Source of the DNA: Curtobacterium sp. PhB115
GTDB taxonomy: Bacteria > Actinomycetota > Actinomycetes > Actinomycetales > Microbacteriaceae
DNA length: 64,000 bases
Reading direction: 5' to 3'
NCBI RefSeq assembly: GCF_003752025.1
Contig: NZ_RJKR01000013.1
Span: forward strand, 124,001-188,000
The position numbers and the translations under genes were made by a program. Below the pieces are notes generated by a model. That model was given only the letters and a program-made list of their open reading frames with translations, ran no database searches and was not told the DNA's origin. Positions 1 through 8,418 of the stretch are shown piece after piece (the stretch's first letter is position 1; the number at the start of each line of letters is the position of its first letter).

Positions 1-398
1 CCGGGCCCGTGACGTAGCGTTCCCAAGACCCCGGAACGGGAACGTTATCGGGAGCGGGATGGAGTGTCCGCGCGATGACGACCCACATCGGCGTAGGCAG
101 CCGTCAGTATTCGTAGGCCCCAACATGCATCATCTCGGCGACCCTTCCGCAGGGTCGATGACCCGGCGACTCGTCCGTTGGGTGCAAGGAGAGCACAGAC
201 GGGGAATCCTGCCTCGACGCGGAGCCACAGCTTCCCGACAGGCGGTCCGGAGCGTCGGAGACAACGCGAATCGTCCGCGGCTTCCAATCAACAGCGTCGC
301 TGGTGCCTAACCTGCCAGCGCGGCCGCCGCGCGCTGTCTCACGGCTCGAGCTGCCGTTGCCTCGGCGGCGTCCGTGGATTTGAGAACCCCATCTGACG
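1..398. other. No gene recognised at left edge
   Basis: Short open frames exist on both strands, but they are arginine- and serine-rich shadow translations with no convincing ribosome binding site or domain. A gene running in from outside the window cannot be excluded, although no frame stays open from base 1 with protein-like composition. Confidence 0.5.
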
Positions 399-608
399 TC
401 AGCTGGGCTCCCCAAGTTCGATGTCATCCTTCGAGAGCAGCCGTATGGTGATCGACGTTTGGTCACCGTGGCGTACGGTCAGAACGGTGACGTCCGCTCC
501 TCCGTACCGGGTGTGCTGAATCGCCGTCAGCTCGTTGTTGTCCTCGTCGACGCCGGAGCCGAGCTGCGGTGAACCGAGAAGACCTGCGGTGTACGTGTTT
601 CGGATCAT
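399..608 (-). CDS. Small hypothetical protein (69 aa)
   Basis: I do not recognise this gene. The 69-residue product is mixed polar/hydrophobic, with an internal stretch reading VTVLTVRHGDQTSITIRLL that looks like two beta strands. It has no membrane segment or signal peptide. A GGGAG ribosome binding site lies about six bases before the ATG. It runs in the same direction as the downstream stress genes, and a DosR-like box lies about 140 bp upstream, so it may belong to the same stress regulon (inference). Family unknown. Confidence 0.45.
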   Translation of the reverse strand: MIRNTYTAGLLGSPQLGSGVDEDNNELTAIQHTRYGGADVTVLTVRHGDQTSITIRLLSKDDIELGEPS

Positions 609-744
609 TGGATGCTCCCGCCCTGAAAGTGTGCATCGGTTGAAGACTCCTCCCCAGGTTCCCAGTTGGCAAGGTGGAAGAAGCTGTCCACTGCTCCGGT
701 GATGCGGTTCCGCCTCCGAGCCGGACCGTTCGGGTCAGTTGGGC

Positions 745-758
745 GGGACCTTCGGCTC
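745..758. promoter_or_regulatory. DosR/DevR-like box, site 1
   Basis: The sequence GGGACCTTCGGCTC resembles the DosR/DevR dormancy-regulator box (core GGGAC-WW-GTCCC or GGCCC). It matches the site at 3888-3901 at 13 of 14 positions when that site is read on the minus strand. It lies upstream of the small minus-strand gene that starts at 608. Regulator identity is inferred from motif and context only. Confidence 0.4.
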
Positions 759-870
759 TACGCGGGCTGATGGTGGTGAGGCGAGACTGCGGCCTGCAGG
801 CGGACCCGAAGCGTCTGCGTGGAGGCCGCACTCAGCCGCAACGGCGCGTCTGAGGGCGGCCTCCACTCCA

Positions 871-1632
871 TCAATTCGCGTGCCTGATCCAGTTCCAAGG
901 CAACGGTGAACGGTGCGCGGAATCTTCTGCTCCGGGCGCGAGATAGCTTCCGAGGCTGGCCCAGATCCGTGCTTCACGGTGCTGGCCAATGCGCCAGATC
1001 AGTGGCGCCAGGGGGCGAAGCGATCTCGGCAGTTGCAGCGTCCATCGCCAGGACAGTTCCGTCCCGAGCGGGTGCGATCGGAATGAGACGGTTCCGTCGA
1101 TGTGCATGCCGCCGATGCGGCTTGAGGAGCTGATGCGGCGCCCGGGAACGGACTCGGAGATAAGCAGCTCGACGGTACGAGTTCCCACTGGTGCCGCCGT
1201 GGTGATCCGCCACCGCGTCCCACTGCCGATGGGCCCAGGGGTGAGCTTCTGCACGGACTGCACCTGTCTGTTGTAACGAAGTTCGTTGCGTTCGTCGGCG
1301 ACGAACGCGAAGACCTCCATCACTGGCGCGGCGATGAGCACAGAACCATGCAGGGCTCTCTCAGCACGCATGGTTTCGCCGAGAGGGGCCGACGAAGTGG
1401 CAGCAGTCGTTGTAACTGGCTGCTGTGGGACGGGCGGAACAGGTCCCGTGGCGGTGCCGGGGAGCAGCCGGAGGAGCATCACTCCGGCGAGTCCGAACCA
1501 CAACCAAAGCAGCGGGCCGTAGACGGTGTAGACCCACGGCGCCGCGAACCGGAGCGGTTCCGCGGCTAACCCCATTCCGCCGGCAGCGACGCCGACCGAA
1601 CTGACCCAGCGGTGCGACCCGACGCGGAGCAT
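871..1632 (-). CDS. SRPBCC-domain protein, 3' part of a frameshifted membrane-SRPBCC gene
   Basis: The first 55 or so residues hold two hydrophobic segments (WVYTVYGPLLWLWFGLAGVM is one). A proline/threonine-rich linker follows, then an SRPBCC/START-like fold from about residue 90 (SVLIAAPVMEVFAFVADERN and later SGTRWRI), as in polyketide-cyclase-like lipid or small-ligand binding proteins. The listed ATG is probably internal: the same frame continues upstream for about 36 codons of good membrane-protein sequence, to about position 1740, where it meets the end of the preceding membrane gene in another frame. The two appear to be one protein split by a one-base loss. Ligand unknown. Confidence 0.6.
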   Translation of the reverse strand: MLRVGSHRWVSSVGVAAGGMGLAAEPLRFAAPWVYTVYGPLLWLWFGLAGVMLLRLLPGTATGPVPPVPQQPVTTTAATSSAPLGETMRAERALHGSVLIAAPVMEVFAFVADERNELRYNRQVQSVQKLTPGPIGSGTRWRITTAAPVGTRTVELLISESVPGRRISSSSRIGGMHIDGTVSFRSHPLGTELSWRWTLQLPRSLRPLAPLIWRIGQHREARIWASLGSYLAPGAEDSAHRSPLPWNWIRHAN

Positions 1633-1643
1633 TGCGGCGGAGA

Positions 1644-2132
1644 TCAGCAGTGTTCCAACCGGGGTGAGGGCTCCCGCGAGGGTGACGGTGCTGTTCTCTG
1701 CGAGGAGGGCCTCGGCAGCGGAAAGGATGACGGCACGGTCACCGGCGACGCCGTGGCGAAGCGGTCACTCAGCGGTACCAGGGCGAGGGTGCCGACGCTC
1801 GTCGTTGGAACGGCCAGCAACGCAGTCCAAGCTGCGACGCCGAGCGAGCCGCCGAGGAGAGTCAAGACGGGGCTACGTGGCAGGAACGCCACGGTCAACG
1901 CCACGAAGACGAGTACCGCGAAGACGGACGGGATGAGCCACAACAGTTGCTGCGCAATGTAAGACAGGCGCTGATCCGCGATAAAGCGCAGCGTCGCCGC
2001 TGCACCTGATTCGGGTGGCGGTGCGAGGACGTACAGCACGAGCGCGGTCAATCCGGAAGCGACGAACAGCAAAGCCGCTGCGCCGGCGATGCGGAACAGC
2101 GGCCGCCATGCGTACCGGTCGAAATCGGTCAC
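1644..2132 (-). CDS. Multi-pass membrane protein, 5' part of a frameshifted gene (DUF4386-like)
   Basis: The GTG start forms a GTGA overlap with the stop of the universal stress gene upstream, so the two are translationally coupled. Three hydrophobic segments follow (near residues 16-40, 60-85 and 90-115), and the stretch ending TLALVPLSDRFATAS resembles DUF4386-type membrane proteins (resemblance judged by eye). The last 35 or so residues turn into serine/proline-rich nonsense. At about 1740-1750 the membrane-like coding shifts into the frame of the SRPBCC gene downstream, which suggests a one-base deletion. It could be a true pseudogene or a sequencing error. Confidence 0.6.
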   Translation of the reverse strand: MTDFDRYAWRPLFRIAGAAALLFVASGLTALVLYVLAPPPESGAAATLRFIADQRLSYIAQQLLWLIPSVFAVLVFVALTVAFLPRSPVLTLLGGSLGVAAWTALLAVPTTSVGTLALVPLSDRFATASPVTVPSSFPLPRPSSQRTAPSPSREPSPRLEHC

Positions 2133-2650
2133 GGTGATGGTGCCGAGCCGGGCGGGCGTTGCGCTCCGGCAGTCACGTGCACCGATTCGCGTTCCGCGAG
2201 CCGAGCTGTTGGTGGGACGACCAGGACCGGGCAGAGGGCGTGTTCGGTGCAGCGTGCGCTGACCGAACCGAGTCGCATCCCGGCAAAGCTGGAGTGTGTC
2301 CGGCTGCCGACGACGAGCATGCGGGCGTTGGAACTCTGCTCGATGAGCACGTCCGCGGGGGACCCAAGCAGCAACTCGCAGTGCACCCACGACGGTACGC
2401 CGCCGCGGAACTCCGCTTCCGCGGCGCGGCGAAGGATACGTTCGGCGTCGTCCGCTGCGGTATCGGCGGGAAGTTCACCAAGGCCTGTGGCGAGGTCGTC
2501 GAACAGTGCCGGTTCCCGCCACACCATGATGATGCGCAGTTCCGCGTCGAGGTAGCGGGCAAGTGACGCCGCCTGGTGGAGTGCAGCACGGCCACCGAGG
2601 GACTCGTCGTAGCCGGCGACGATGACCCCGCCGTGTCGTCGGACGGTCAT
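2129..2650 (-). CDS. Universal stress protein (single Usp domain)
   Basis: A 173-residue Usp/UspA-fold protein. It opens with a strand typical of the family (GGVIVAGYDESLGGRAAL), has the alpha/beta core, and ends with VVGSRTHSSF...LGSVS...CPVLVV, the position of the ATP-binding glycine-rich loop. Usp proteins bind ATP or act as stress adaptors in the cytoplasm. The ATG overlaps the stop of the BON gene upstream (ATGA), and its own stop overlaps the GTG of the membrane gene downstream. BON, Usp and membrane genes therefore form one tightly coupled operon. A longer in-frame start exists 17 codons upstream but would run into the BON gene. Confidence 0.85.
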   Translation of the reverse strand: MTVRRHGGVIVAGYDESLGGRAALHQAASLARYLDAELRIIMVWREPALFDDLATGLGELPADTAADDAERILRRAAEAEFRGGVPSWVHCELLLGSPADVLIEQSSNARMLVVGSRTHSSFAGMRLGSVSARCTEHALCPVLVVPPTARLAERESVHVTAGAQRPPGSAPSP

Positions 2651-3324
2651 GGCTGCACGATGAGGAGGTTCTGCACGTCGGTGACGTGGGGGGAGCGCCA
2701 TGCGGCGAGTTCCGCCTCACGCTTCTCCGCCGCGGACGCGACCCGGCCGGTGAGGGTGACGACGGAGTCCTGCACCGAGACCTCGAGCCGGTCGGCGTCC
2801 AGTTGTGCGTGCCGGACAAACGCCTGCTTGATGCGGTTCTCGGTGTCGTGAGCTGTGGGGCGCGGGGTCAAACCGATGTGGTTCAGCACGTACTTCACCC
2901 CGGCGACGCGTTCAGCATCACGAATCGCGGCGAGCCGTTGGAAGTGCCACGGGACGTCGCCGTGCAAGGTGACGGTGTGGTCGGCAACTTCAACCTGGAC
3001 GTGGCCCTCCGGAACGGTGGCGTCCGCATCGAGAGCTTGCCGGATCGTGTGGGCGATCTCCGCATCGGTGTGCAGGGCGCGCGCTGCGGCGCTGATCATG
3101 ATGTCATCGGCGAGGGCATGCACACCTTGGACGCGGAGCGCAGCACGGCTGGCTTGAATCCGCTCGGTGAAGCTGTCGACGGTGCCGCTGAGGGTTACAA
3201 CGCCGTCGTCGACGGCGACACCGATGGCGGTGGCGTCGATGCCGGGCGTCCATTCGAGTTCCTGCTGCACGTCATGCTTGATGGTTGAATCGGAACGATG
3301 TTCAGTGTGGGTGATGGTTGTCAT
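2647..3324 (-). CDS. Triple BON-domain protein
   Basis: A 225-residue protein made of three BON repeats at about residues 12-78, 90-157 and 165-225. Each carries the V-x-V-x-(D/G)-x-x-V-T-L-x-G signature (DDGVVTLSGTV, ADHTVTLHGDV, QDSVVTLTGRV). BON domains bind phospholipid or other hydrophobic surfaces and occur in OsmY-like stress proteins. No signal peptide is visible, so it is probably cytoplasmic, unlike OsmY. The start is set by a GAGGG site just upstream of the ATG. It is first in the BON-Usp-membrane operon. A partial DosR-like box lies about 36 bp upstream. Confidence 0.85.
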   Translation of the reverse strand: MTTITHTEHRSDSTIKHDVQQELEWTPGIDATAIGVAVDDGVVTLSGTVDSFTERIQASRAALRVQGVHALADDIMISAAARALHTDAEIAHTIRQALDADATVPEGHVQVEVADHTVTLHGDVPWHFQRLAAIRDAERVAGVKYVLNHIGLTPRPTAHDTENRIKQAFVRHAQLDADRLEVSVQDSVVTLTGRVASAAEKREAELAAWRSPHVTDVQNLLIVQP

Positions 3325-3359
3325 ACGGCAACCCTCGACGGCATCGACGGCGCTTCGTA

Positions 3360-3373
3360 GGGTCCAAGGTCCG
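3360..3373. promoter_or_regulatory. Weak DosR-like box, site 2
   Basis: Read on the minus strand, the sequence CGGACCTTGGACCC keeps the GGAC-x-TT-x-G core but lacks the first G and the GGC half. It lies between the PLDc_N/SHOCT gene and the BON gene, 36 bp before the BON start. This is the weakest of the group and is listed because of its position. Confidence 0.25.
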
Positions 3374-3377
3374 CCCT

Positions 3378-3794
3378 TTACTGTTGCAAGGCTCGGCCCT
3401 TCAACACCTCGAACTCGGCCGGGGTGATGGTCCCCTCGTCCAGGAGCGCCTTCGCCGTGCGGATCTCCTCCGCCGGGTGCGCATTGCCCACGAAAGGTCG
3501 AGGTGGCTCGGCCGACCCGAGGAAACGTTCCGCTTGATGTGCCGCCCGTTCCTGCATGCCTCGGCCACGAGCGACGAGGTAGACCAGGACGGTGAGGAAC
3601 GGCACGAAAACCAGGAACGCGATCCACACCGCCTTCCACCAACCGTTCAGGGTGTGATCACGAAACAAATCGCTGATGACGGCGAACAGGGCGAAGAGGT
3701 AAGCGACAAACGCAACAATCCAGAAGAAGGACCAGAGCACGGCTCCGACACCGTCCCACGGCCCGCCCCACGGGCCGGTCCAAGTGAACATCAT
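3378..3794 (-). CDS. PLDc_N-like membrane protein with C-terminal SHOCT domain
   Basis: A 138-residue protein with two membrane segments (about residues 15-42 and 52-75), an arrangement found in the phospholipase-D N-terminal (PLDc_N) family. A basic linker leads to a C-terminal SHOCT motif near residues 108-136 (LLDEGTITPAEFEVLKGRAL). SHOCT domains are short helical oligomerisation modules, usually on membrane or regulatory proteins. It starts with two ATGs; GGAGAC lies a few bases upstream. It is divergent from the gene at 3999, and a DosR-like box sits between them. Exact role unknown. Confidence 0.8.
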   Translation of the reverse strand: MMFTWTGPWGGPWDGVGAVLWSFFWIVAFVAYLFALFAVISDLFRDHTLNGWWKAVWIAFLVFVPFLTVLVYLVARGRGMQERAAHQAERFLGSAEPPRPFVGNAHPAEEIRTAKALLDEGTITPAEFEVLKGRALQQ

Positions 3795-3887
3795 GGCCTG
3801 TCTCCAATCCGCTCACCTCAAGGCTGCGTGATGGCCGCGCACCTGCAAGTCCGGATGCAGCGTGCGCGCTGATGAGTGACATCGACA

Positions 3888-3901
3888 GTGCCGAAGGTCC
3901 C
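3888..3901. promoter_or_regulatory. DosR/DevR-like box, site 3
   Basis: Minus-strand reading GGGACCTTCGGCAC, nearly identical to the site at 745-758. It is almost centred between two divergent starts (94 bp from 3794 and 98 bp from 3999), as expected for a shared operator. Confidence 0.45.
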
Positions 3902-3998
3902 TAGACTGCCCCGCCGGACAGGGGACGACCTACAGACATTCCGCCTGCTGGGACGTTCGACCTCATCAAACGGCGCCGGCCGGGCCGACGCTGGGTCG

Positions 3999-4352
3999 AT
4001 GCGACGCAAGCTTGTGCACTTCGACATCCCCCTCGTCGACGTAACCCTCGCCGTCGTCGGGTACGAGGACGTGTTCGGACTCGAGCGCCGAGACTGGGTT
4101 GCCGCACCGTACTGGGACGTGACCGACGCCGACGTCGCGGAGCTCCACGCTTCGCTCGCGGTTCCGCGCGGCATCTCCGCTGACACGTTGACGGTGCTCA
4201 TCGACCCGGCAGGGCTTGCATCGGCGGTTGAACGCGTCACGCGCGCCGGCCGACACAGCCCGGTCCGGTCGACGGCGCTGCTACCAGATGCCGGACAGAT
4301 CTCCTACCTGGTGGGTCCGCTAAGCACCATCACAGGAGTGTTGCAACGATGA
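3999..4352 (+). CDS. Hypothetical protein coupled to alcohol dehydrogenase
   Basis: I do not recognise the family. The 117-residue product starts MRRKLVHFDIPLVDVTLAVV and looks globular and cytoplasmic, with no membrane segment. Its stop overlaps the start of the alcohol dehydrogenase (ATGA), which supports it being translated. A GTG start at 3876 in the same frame would add 41 residues but would place the DosR-like operator inside the coding region, so I prefer the inner ATG. No strong ribosome binding site supports either choice. Confidence 0.5.
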   Translation: MRRKLVHFDIPLVDVTLAVVGYEDVFGLERRDWVAAPYWDVTDADVAELHASLAVPRGISADTLTVLIDPAGLASAVERVTRAGRHSPVRSTALLPDAGQISYLVGPLSTITGVLQR

Positions 4353-5410
4353 GTGAAGCTTCCGGCGCCACGATGCGGGAAACGCCAGAGACCAAGATGG
4401 CTGGCGTTCCCGAGACGATGCGTGCCTGGGTCACGGAGGACGAGCCGGGATCACTTCGGCTCCGGACCGATGAACCAACGCCGCGCCCCCTCGGCGACGA
4501 GGTGCTCGTCCGTGTGGACGCGTGCGGGCTGTGCCGTACAGACCTCCACGTCATCGACCGCGAGCTTCCCCAGCATCTTGAGCACGTCGTCCCAGGCCAC
4601 CAAATCGTCGGCACGGTTCTGCAGCGCGGCGCCGACGCGCACCGGTTCGCGGTCGGTGACCGCATCGGTGTCGCTTGGCTTCGGCGAACCTGCGGTCGTT
4701 GTGGTCCCTGCCGATCCGGCGCTGAGAACCTCTGTCAGCGAAGTCAGTACACCGGCTGGGACGCCAACGGCGGCTTCGCCGAGTACGCGGTGGTCTCCCA
4801 AGCGTTCGCGTACCGGCTCCGATCCGCCATCGACCCGGTCAGGACGGCGCCGCTGTTATGCGCCGGCATCATCGGCTATCGGGCCCTGAACAGGGCAGCG
4901 CTACCCGATGGAGGGCTTCTCGGGATCTTCGGCTACGGCTCCAGCGCCGGCATCACCGCGCAGATCGCACACGCTCGCGGTGCCCGCGTCGCCGTGTCGA
5001 CGCGCGGCACTGGGAACCGGGACCGCGCGCGTGATGCCGGTGCGGTGTTCGTCGGTGATGCGACGGCAGCCATGCCCGAACCGCTGGACAGTGCGATCGT
5101 GTTCGCTCCGGCCGGAGACCTGGTTCCCCTCGCGCTGCGAGCAACACGGCCGGGCGGTACCGTCGTCCTCGCCGGCATCCACATGACTGACCTGCCGTCA
5201 ATACGGTACGAGTTCCTGTTCGGTGAGCGGGACCTCCGCACCGTGACAGCCAACACACGAGCCGACGGGGAAGCACTGTTCCGTCTCGCCGCCACACTTG
5301 AGCTCCGACCGGCTGTAACCGAGATGACGTTCAACCGCATCGCGGAAGCCGCCAACGGGCTGCGTTCCGGCGCGTTGAGCGGGTCAGTCGTGTTCGCCGG
5401 CTGGGATTGA
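4349..5410 (+). CDS. Zinc-dependent alcohol dehydrogenase, MDR superfamily
   Basis: A 353-residue medium-chain dehydrogenase. The catalytic-zinc region is present (VDACGLCRTDLHV, then PGHQIVGTV), as is the four-cysteine structural zinc loop (CGRCGPC, then C seven residues on). The Rossmann segment reads LGIFGYGSSAGITAQIA. It should interconvert alcohols and aldehydes or ketones with NAD(P)H in the cytoplasm; substrate is not predictable. It resembles the zinc-binding alcohol dehydrogenases often found beside Usp genes in actinobacterial stress regions. It is coupled to the small gene upstream by ATGA overlap. Confidence 0.9.
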   Translation: MSEASGATMRETPETKMAGVPETMRAWVTEDEPGSLRLRTDEPTPRPLGDEVLVRVDACGLCRTDLHVIDRELPQHLEHVVPGHQIVGTVLQRGADAHRFAVGDRIGVAWLRRTCGRCGPCRSGAENLCQRSQYTGWDANGGFAEYAVVSQAFAYRLRSAIDPVRTAPLLCAGIIGYRALNRAALPDGGLLGIFGYGSSAGITAQIAHARGARVAVSTRGTGNRDRARDAGAVFVGDATAAMPEPLDSAIVFAPAGDLVPLALRATRPGGTVVLAGIHMTDLPSIRYEFLFGERDLRTVTANTRADGEALFRLAATLELRPAVTEMTFNRIAEAANGLRSGALSGSVVFAGWD

Positions 5411-5644
5411 GATGCAGCTCCGCTGCTGGCACCAGCAGTGTCGGCAGGGCGCCCTGACCGAGTAGACGTTCGGATCCCGGTCAGCTCCTCCGCTTCGTCG
5501 GGCAACAACCGGTGCGTTCCGAAGCGGAGTTACCGCTGTGCTGTCCAATTCTCGCAGCATGGGGCACCTGCTCGGAAGGCGCTCGATATCGTGTCGACCG
5601 TAGAAACCAGTTGTTCTGGTCGTCGGCCTACGAATGCTCAATCG

Positions 5645-5938
5645 ATGAAGAACCTCAAGTACGGAACGTTCGCGATCCTCATCAGCGACGCCGCGGCGAA
5701 CGCCGTTCTGCACTATGCCGCTATCCTCGCCCAGGCAGGCGATAGTGACGTCGTGGACATTCCCACGTGTGACACTGCTGGGTGCCGTACCTGGGCGAAC
5801 GTTGTCCTTGGCCCCGGTGTTCCTCTGATGGCAGTCGCTGCCCCCGATGACGCGATGGAGCAAGAGGACGCCGATTTCGTCGAACAGCTCACCATCCGTG
5901 TTCAGTCCATCCTGTCCGATACCGCCCGACATCGCTGA
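5645..5938 (+). CDS. Small hypothetical protein (97 aa)
   Basis: I do not recognise the family. The product begins MKNLKYGTFAILISDAAANA and contains two cysteines in a CDTAGC arrangement; the C-terminus is helical and acidic. No clear ribosome binding site precedes this ATG. A longer frame open from 5438 reads as low-complexity noise, so the inner start is preferred. It stands alone between the dehydrogenase and a convergent operon. Confidence 0.45.
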   Translation: MKNLKYGTFAILISDAAANAVLHYAAILAQAGDSDVVDIPTCDTAGCRTWANVVLGPGVPLMAVAAPDDAMEQEDADFVEQLTIRVQSILSDTARHR

Positions 5939-6150
5939 CCACCCCGCCGAACCGACGCACATTGCGATGTGGAGCGAGGTGACGCAGGTGGTCGCTGCCT
6001 GGTTCGCGCCCGCCTACCGCACCCCATCGTTGTCATCCGTCGCGGAGAAGCGCGATCATGTCGATCGGCTGTGTCAGTTCAAGGTCCGGCTCCGCGCTGG
6101 TTTCCTCCGCGCCTCCGGTCGTCACTGCATGTTCCATGGAATGCCTTTCC

Positions 6151-6519
6151 TCAATTTTCGTAGCGGCCGGTGTTCGCCCGCGAGAACCGGACGCGTCGGG
6201 CCCGCGGAGGGTGCGGGTCTGTGGCGATCCGCCACGCTTCGGCCGTCACGGGGTCCCGAGCCAAGTACGCCACCGCATCATGCGTGCTGAGGATTCCGGG
6301 AACGGCGACCGCTAGGGTCCTACCGGCTGCAGCGGTGACGATGAGCCGCAGCCGGCGAACCGCTTCCCGCTCCCGTGCTTCGTCGGACGGATGGTGGCCG
6401 GGCAGGAACCAGACCCAGCGGTCATGACCGCGCTGCTGGAACTCGAGCACTGTAGCTAACCGTCGCGCCGACTCACTCAACGGGCACCACGCGTACGGTT
6501 CACGATGCAGGTCAGACAT
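6151..6519 (-). CDS. Hypothetical protein, last gene of membrane-BON operon
   Basis: A 122-residue protein of unknown family, starting MSDLHREPYAWCPLSESARR. It contains a tryptophan-rich segment (DRWVWFLPGHHP) and a long charged helix, and ends in an arginine-rich tail. No membrane segment. Its ATG overlaps the end of the BON gene upstream by eight bases, so it is likely co-translated with the BON and membrane proteins. Function unknown. Confidence 0.55.
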   Translation of the reverse strand: MSDLHREPYAWCPLSESARRLATVLEFQQRGHDRWVWFLPGHHPSDEAREREAVRRLRLIVTAAAGRTLAVAVPGILSTHDAVAYLARDPVTAEAWRIATDPHPPRARRVRFSRANTGRYEN

Positions 6520-6886
6520 CGCAGCCGCCCGCCCCGGCGTCCGAGGCATCGAAGCTGCGATGTAACCGGCCGCTGATGCCGGCATCGTCATACAGGACAA
6601 GGTCGTTGTGGACCGTCCGCACACCGGCGGTGTTCCACGCGACCTCGCCGATACGGCTGCGCTCCGACCACGACCGGATATGCCCACGCAACAGGATCTC
6701 ATCGCCGCTGACCATCACCAGCACGTTGCGTGCATCCGACGCGGCGTCGTCAGAGAGCGCCCGTTCGATTGTGCGCATGACCGTGTCAGAACGCTCCGCG
6801 TCGGGCTGCACGGCACCGCCGACATCCGGTGACTTGGCGTCGGGGGACCAGATTGGGGGGCGTTGCGTGCGTCGCAGCCCGGTCAT
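6512..6886 (-). CDS. Single BON-domain protein
   Basis: A 124-residue protein. After a disordered first 35 residues it has one BON domain (about residues 36-105), including VMVSGDEILLRGHIRSWSER and a late VRTVHNDLVL strand. No signal peptide. Its ATG overlaps the stop of the four-helix membrane protein upstream (ATGA), suggesting the BON protein works at or near that membrane protein. Probably a stress-related membrane-surface protein (inference). Confidence 0.7.
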   Translation of the reverse strand: MTGLRRTQRPPIWSPDAKSPDVGGAVQPDAERSDTVMRTIERALSDDAASDARNVLVMVSGDEILLRGHIRSWSERSRIGEVAWNTAGVRTVHNDLVLYDDAGISGRLHRSFDASDAGAGGCDV

Positions 6887-7362
6887 CGCCGTGTCCCGCT
6901 GGAGAGAAGGCCAAGCCCCACCATGACCAGCCCGATTTCGACGAGGCCGGCGGCGAAGTACACCGCCTGCAGCATGCTCCACGGGATCATCGCTGTTTCG
7001 ACGAAGATCCACACCAGGAGGGCGATTGCTGCGACGGTGACGGCGAGGATGGTCCACCGAGACCGGACGATCGCGAGGACAGCGGCGAGCAGCTGCAAGC
7101 CGCCGACGACGACGGCAAGCAGTAGTCCCGGGATCACGAATGAGGTGAAGACGGAACCGGCGAGAACGCTGGGGGTGGGGATGAGGGACTCGTTCTCGAA
7201 GCCGGACGCTATCGCGACGCCGCCGGCGACCGCGGTCAGACCGATCAGTCCCGTGAGGACGATAGTGGTCCAGCGAAACGTCGCCGAATCAGGCAGCAGG
7301 AGTGTCTGGTGACGTGGGTCGCTGCGTCCTGCCTGTCCGGTGGGTGAGATGTGTGTTGCCAT
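6883..7362 (-). CDS. Four-helix membrane protein
   Basis: A 159-residue integral membrane protein with four hydrophobic segments at about residues 30-53, 68-97, 102-125 and 128-153, after a short polar N-terminus. No catalytic motif is visible. It heads a three-gene operon with the BON protein and a hypothetical protein. Family not recognised; it has the look of small actinobacterial membrane proteins often placed near stress genes. Confidence 0.7.
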   Translation of the reverse strand: MATHISPTGQAGRSDPRHQTLLLPDSATFRWTTIVLTGLIGLTAVAGGVAIASGFENESLIPTPSVLAGSVFTSFVIPGLLLAVVVGGLQLLAAVLAIVRSRWTILAVTVAAIALLVWIFVETAMIPWSMLQAVYFAAGLVEIGLVMVGLGLLSSGTRR

Positions 7363-7432
7363 GACTGACCCTTCCTGCGAGTGGGTGAAGCACCATTCCC
7401 GCTCGTGTCACGGCGAGTTCACAGAGCCGAAC

Positions 7433-7447
7433 GTCCCGCAGCGGGAC
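7433..7447. promoter_or_regulatory. Perfect inverted repeat between divergent genes
   Basis: GTCCCGC-A-GCGGGAC is a 7+1+7 perfect palindrome. It lies 71 bp upstream of the minus-strand membrane operon and about 200 bp upstream of the plus-strand SDR gene. It is likely a dimeric regulator site or a short hairpin; the regulator is unknown. Its arms face the opposite way to the DosR-like boxes. Confidence 0.4.
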
Positions 7448-7650
7448 CGCCCTGCATTACAGCGCGCTGTCACCGGCGGGTTGTCCTGGGCCGGGGCGAA
7501 CCGGATGAACGCCACGCGTTGCGCTGTGCTGTGCGGGGCAGCCGCTGCCGCAGCGCTGTGTCTCCATAGGTCGATGGGCCCTGTGCGCGGTGCGGTCGAG
7601 CGGTTTCAGTTGGACGAGCCGGAATGCCCGGCAACCCAGATCGGAGCACC

Positions 7651-8418
7651 ATGAGCATGCACGCCGCGGACGGGCCTCGACGGTTCGAAGGCCGAACGCT
7701 GATTGTCACAGGGGCCGGATCCGGTATCGGACGGGCAACCACGCAGCGGCTGCTCGCCGAAGGCGCCCGAGTGGTCGCGGCGGACGTGATCCAGCAACGG
7801 CTGGACGAGCTCACCGAAGCGATGCACTCAGACCGGCTCGTCACCATTGCGGGCGACCTTACCGAGGGGACGGTCATCGATCAGGTTCTCGACGCGGCAG
7901 GCGGCACCGTGGACGGGCTGGCGAACGTGGCAGGCATCATGGACGGATTCCTGCCAACGGCGGAGATCGACGACGACACGTGGGACCGAGTGCTCGCAGT
8001 CAACCTCACGGCCGTGATGCGTCTGACGAGGGCAGTGCTACCCGGAATGATCGATGCCGGCGCAGGCAGCATCGTCAACGTTTCATCCGAAGCGGCCCTG
8101 CGCGGTTCGGCGGCAGGCACCGCGTACACAACCTCCAAGCATGCCGTCGACGGGTTGACCAAGAGCACTGCGTTCTTCTACGCCGCGACCGGTGTGCGCT
8201 GCAACGCCGTTGCCCCTGGCGCCGTCGCCACGAACATCGAAGCACCGTTCCGGTCCGAGTTCGCCGGCGCCCGCCTTGGCCCGTACCTGCAGACGAACGT
8301 GCCACCGATTGCGGCAGCTGAACAGATCGCGGCGGCGATCACCTGGCTGCTCAGCGACGACTCCGCCAACATCACCGGCGTCATCCTGCCAAGCGACGGC
8401 GGCTGGTCGGCAATCTGA
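7651..8418 (+). CDS. Short-chain dehydrogenase/reductase (SDR)
   Basis: A 255-residue classical SDR. The cofactor loop is TGAGSGIG (about residues 21-28). The NVAGIMDG segment stands in for NAG. The catalytic serine strand is VNVSSEAAL, followed by YTTSK, the catalytic Y-x3-K. It should use NAD(P)H on an unknown alcohol or ketone. The start at the inner ATG fits a GGAG site six bases upstream; an in-frame ATG nine codons earlier has none. Its stop overlaps the start of the next gene (TGATG), so the two are coupled. Confidence 0.88.
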   Translation: MSMHAADGPRRFEGRTLIVTGAGSGIGRATTQRLLAEGARVVAADVIQQRLDELTEAMHSDRLVTIAGDLTEGTVIDQVLDAAGGTVDGLANVAGIMDGFLPTAEIDDDTWDRVLAVNLTAVMRLTRAVLPGMIDAGAGSIVNVSSEAALRGSAAGTAYTTSKHAVDGLTKSTAFFYAATGVRCNAVAPGAVATNIEAPFRSEFAGARLGPYLQTNVPPIAAAEQIAAAITWLLSDDSANITGVILPSDGGWSAI

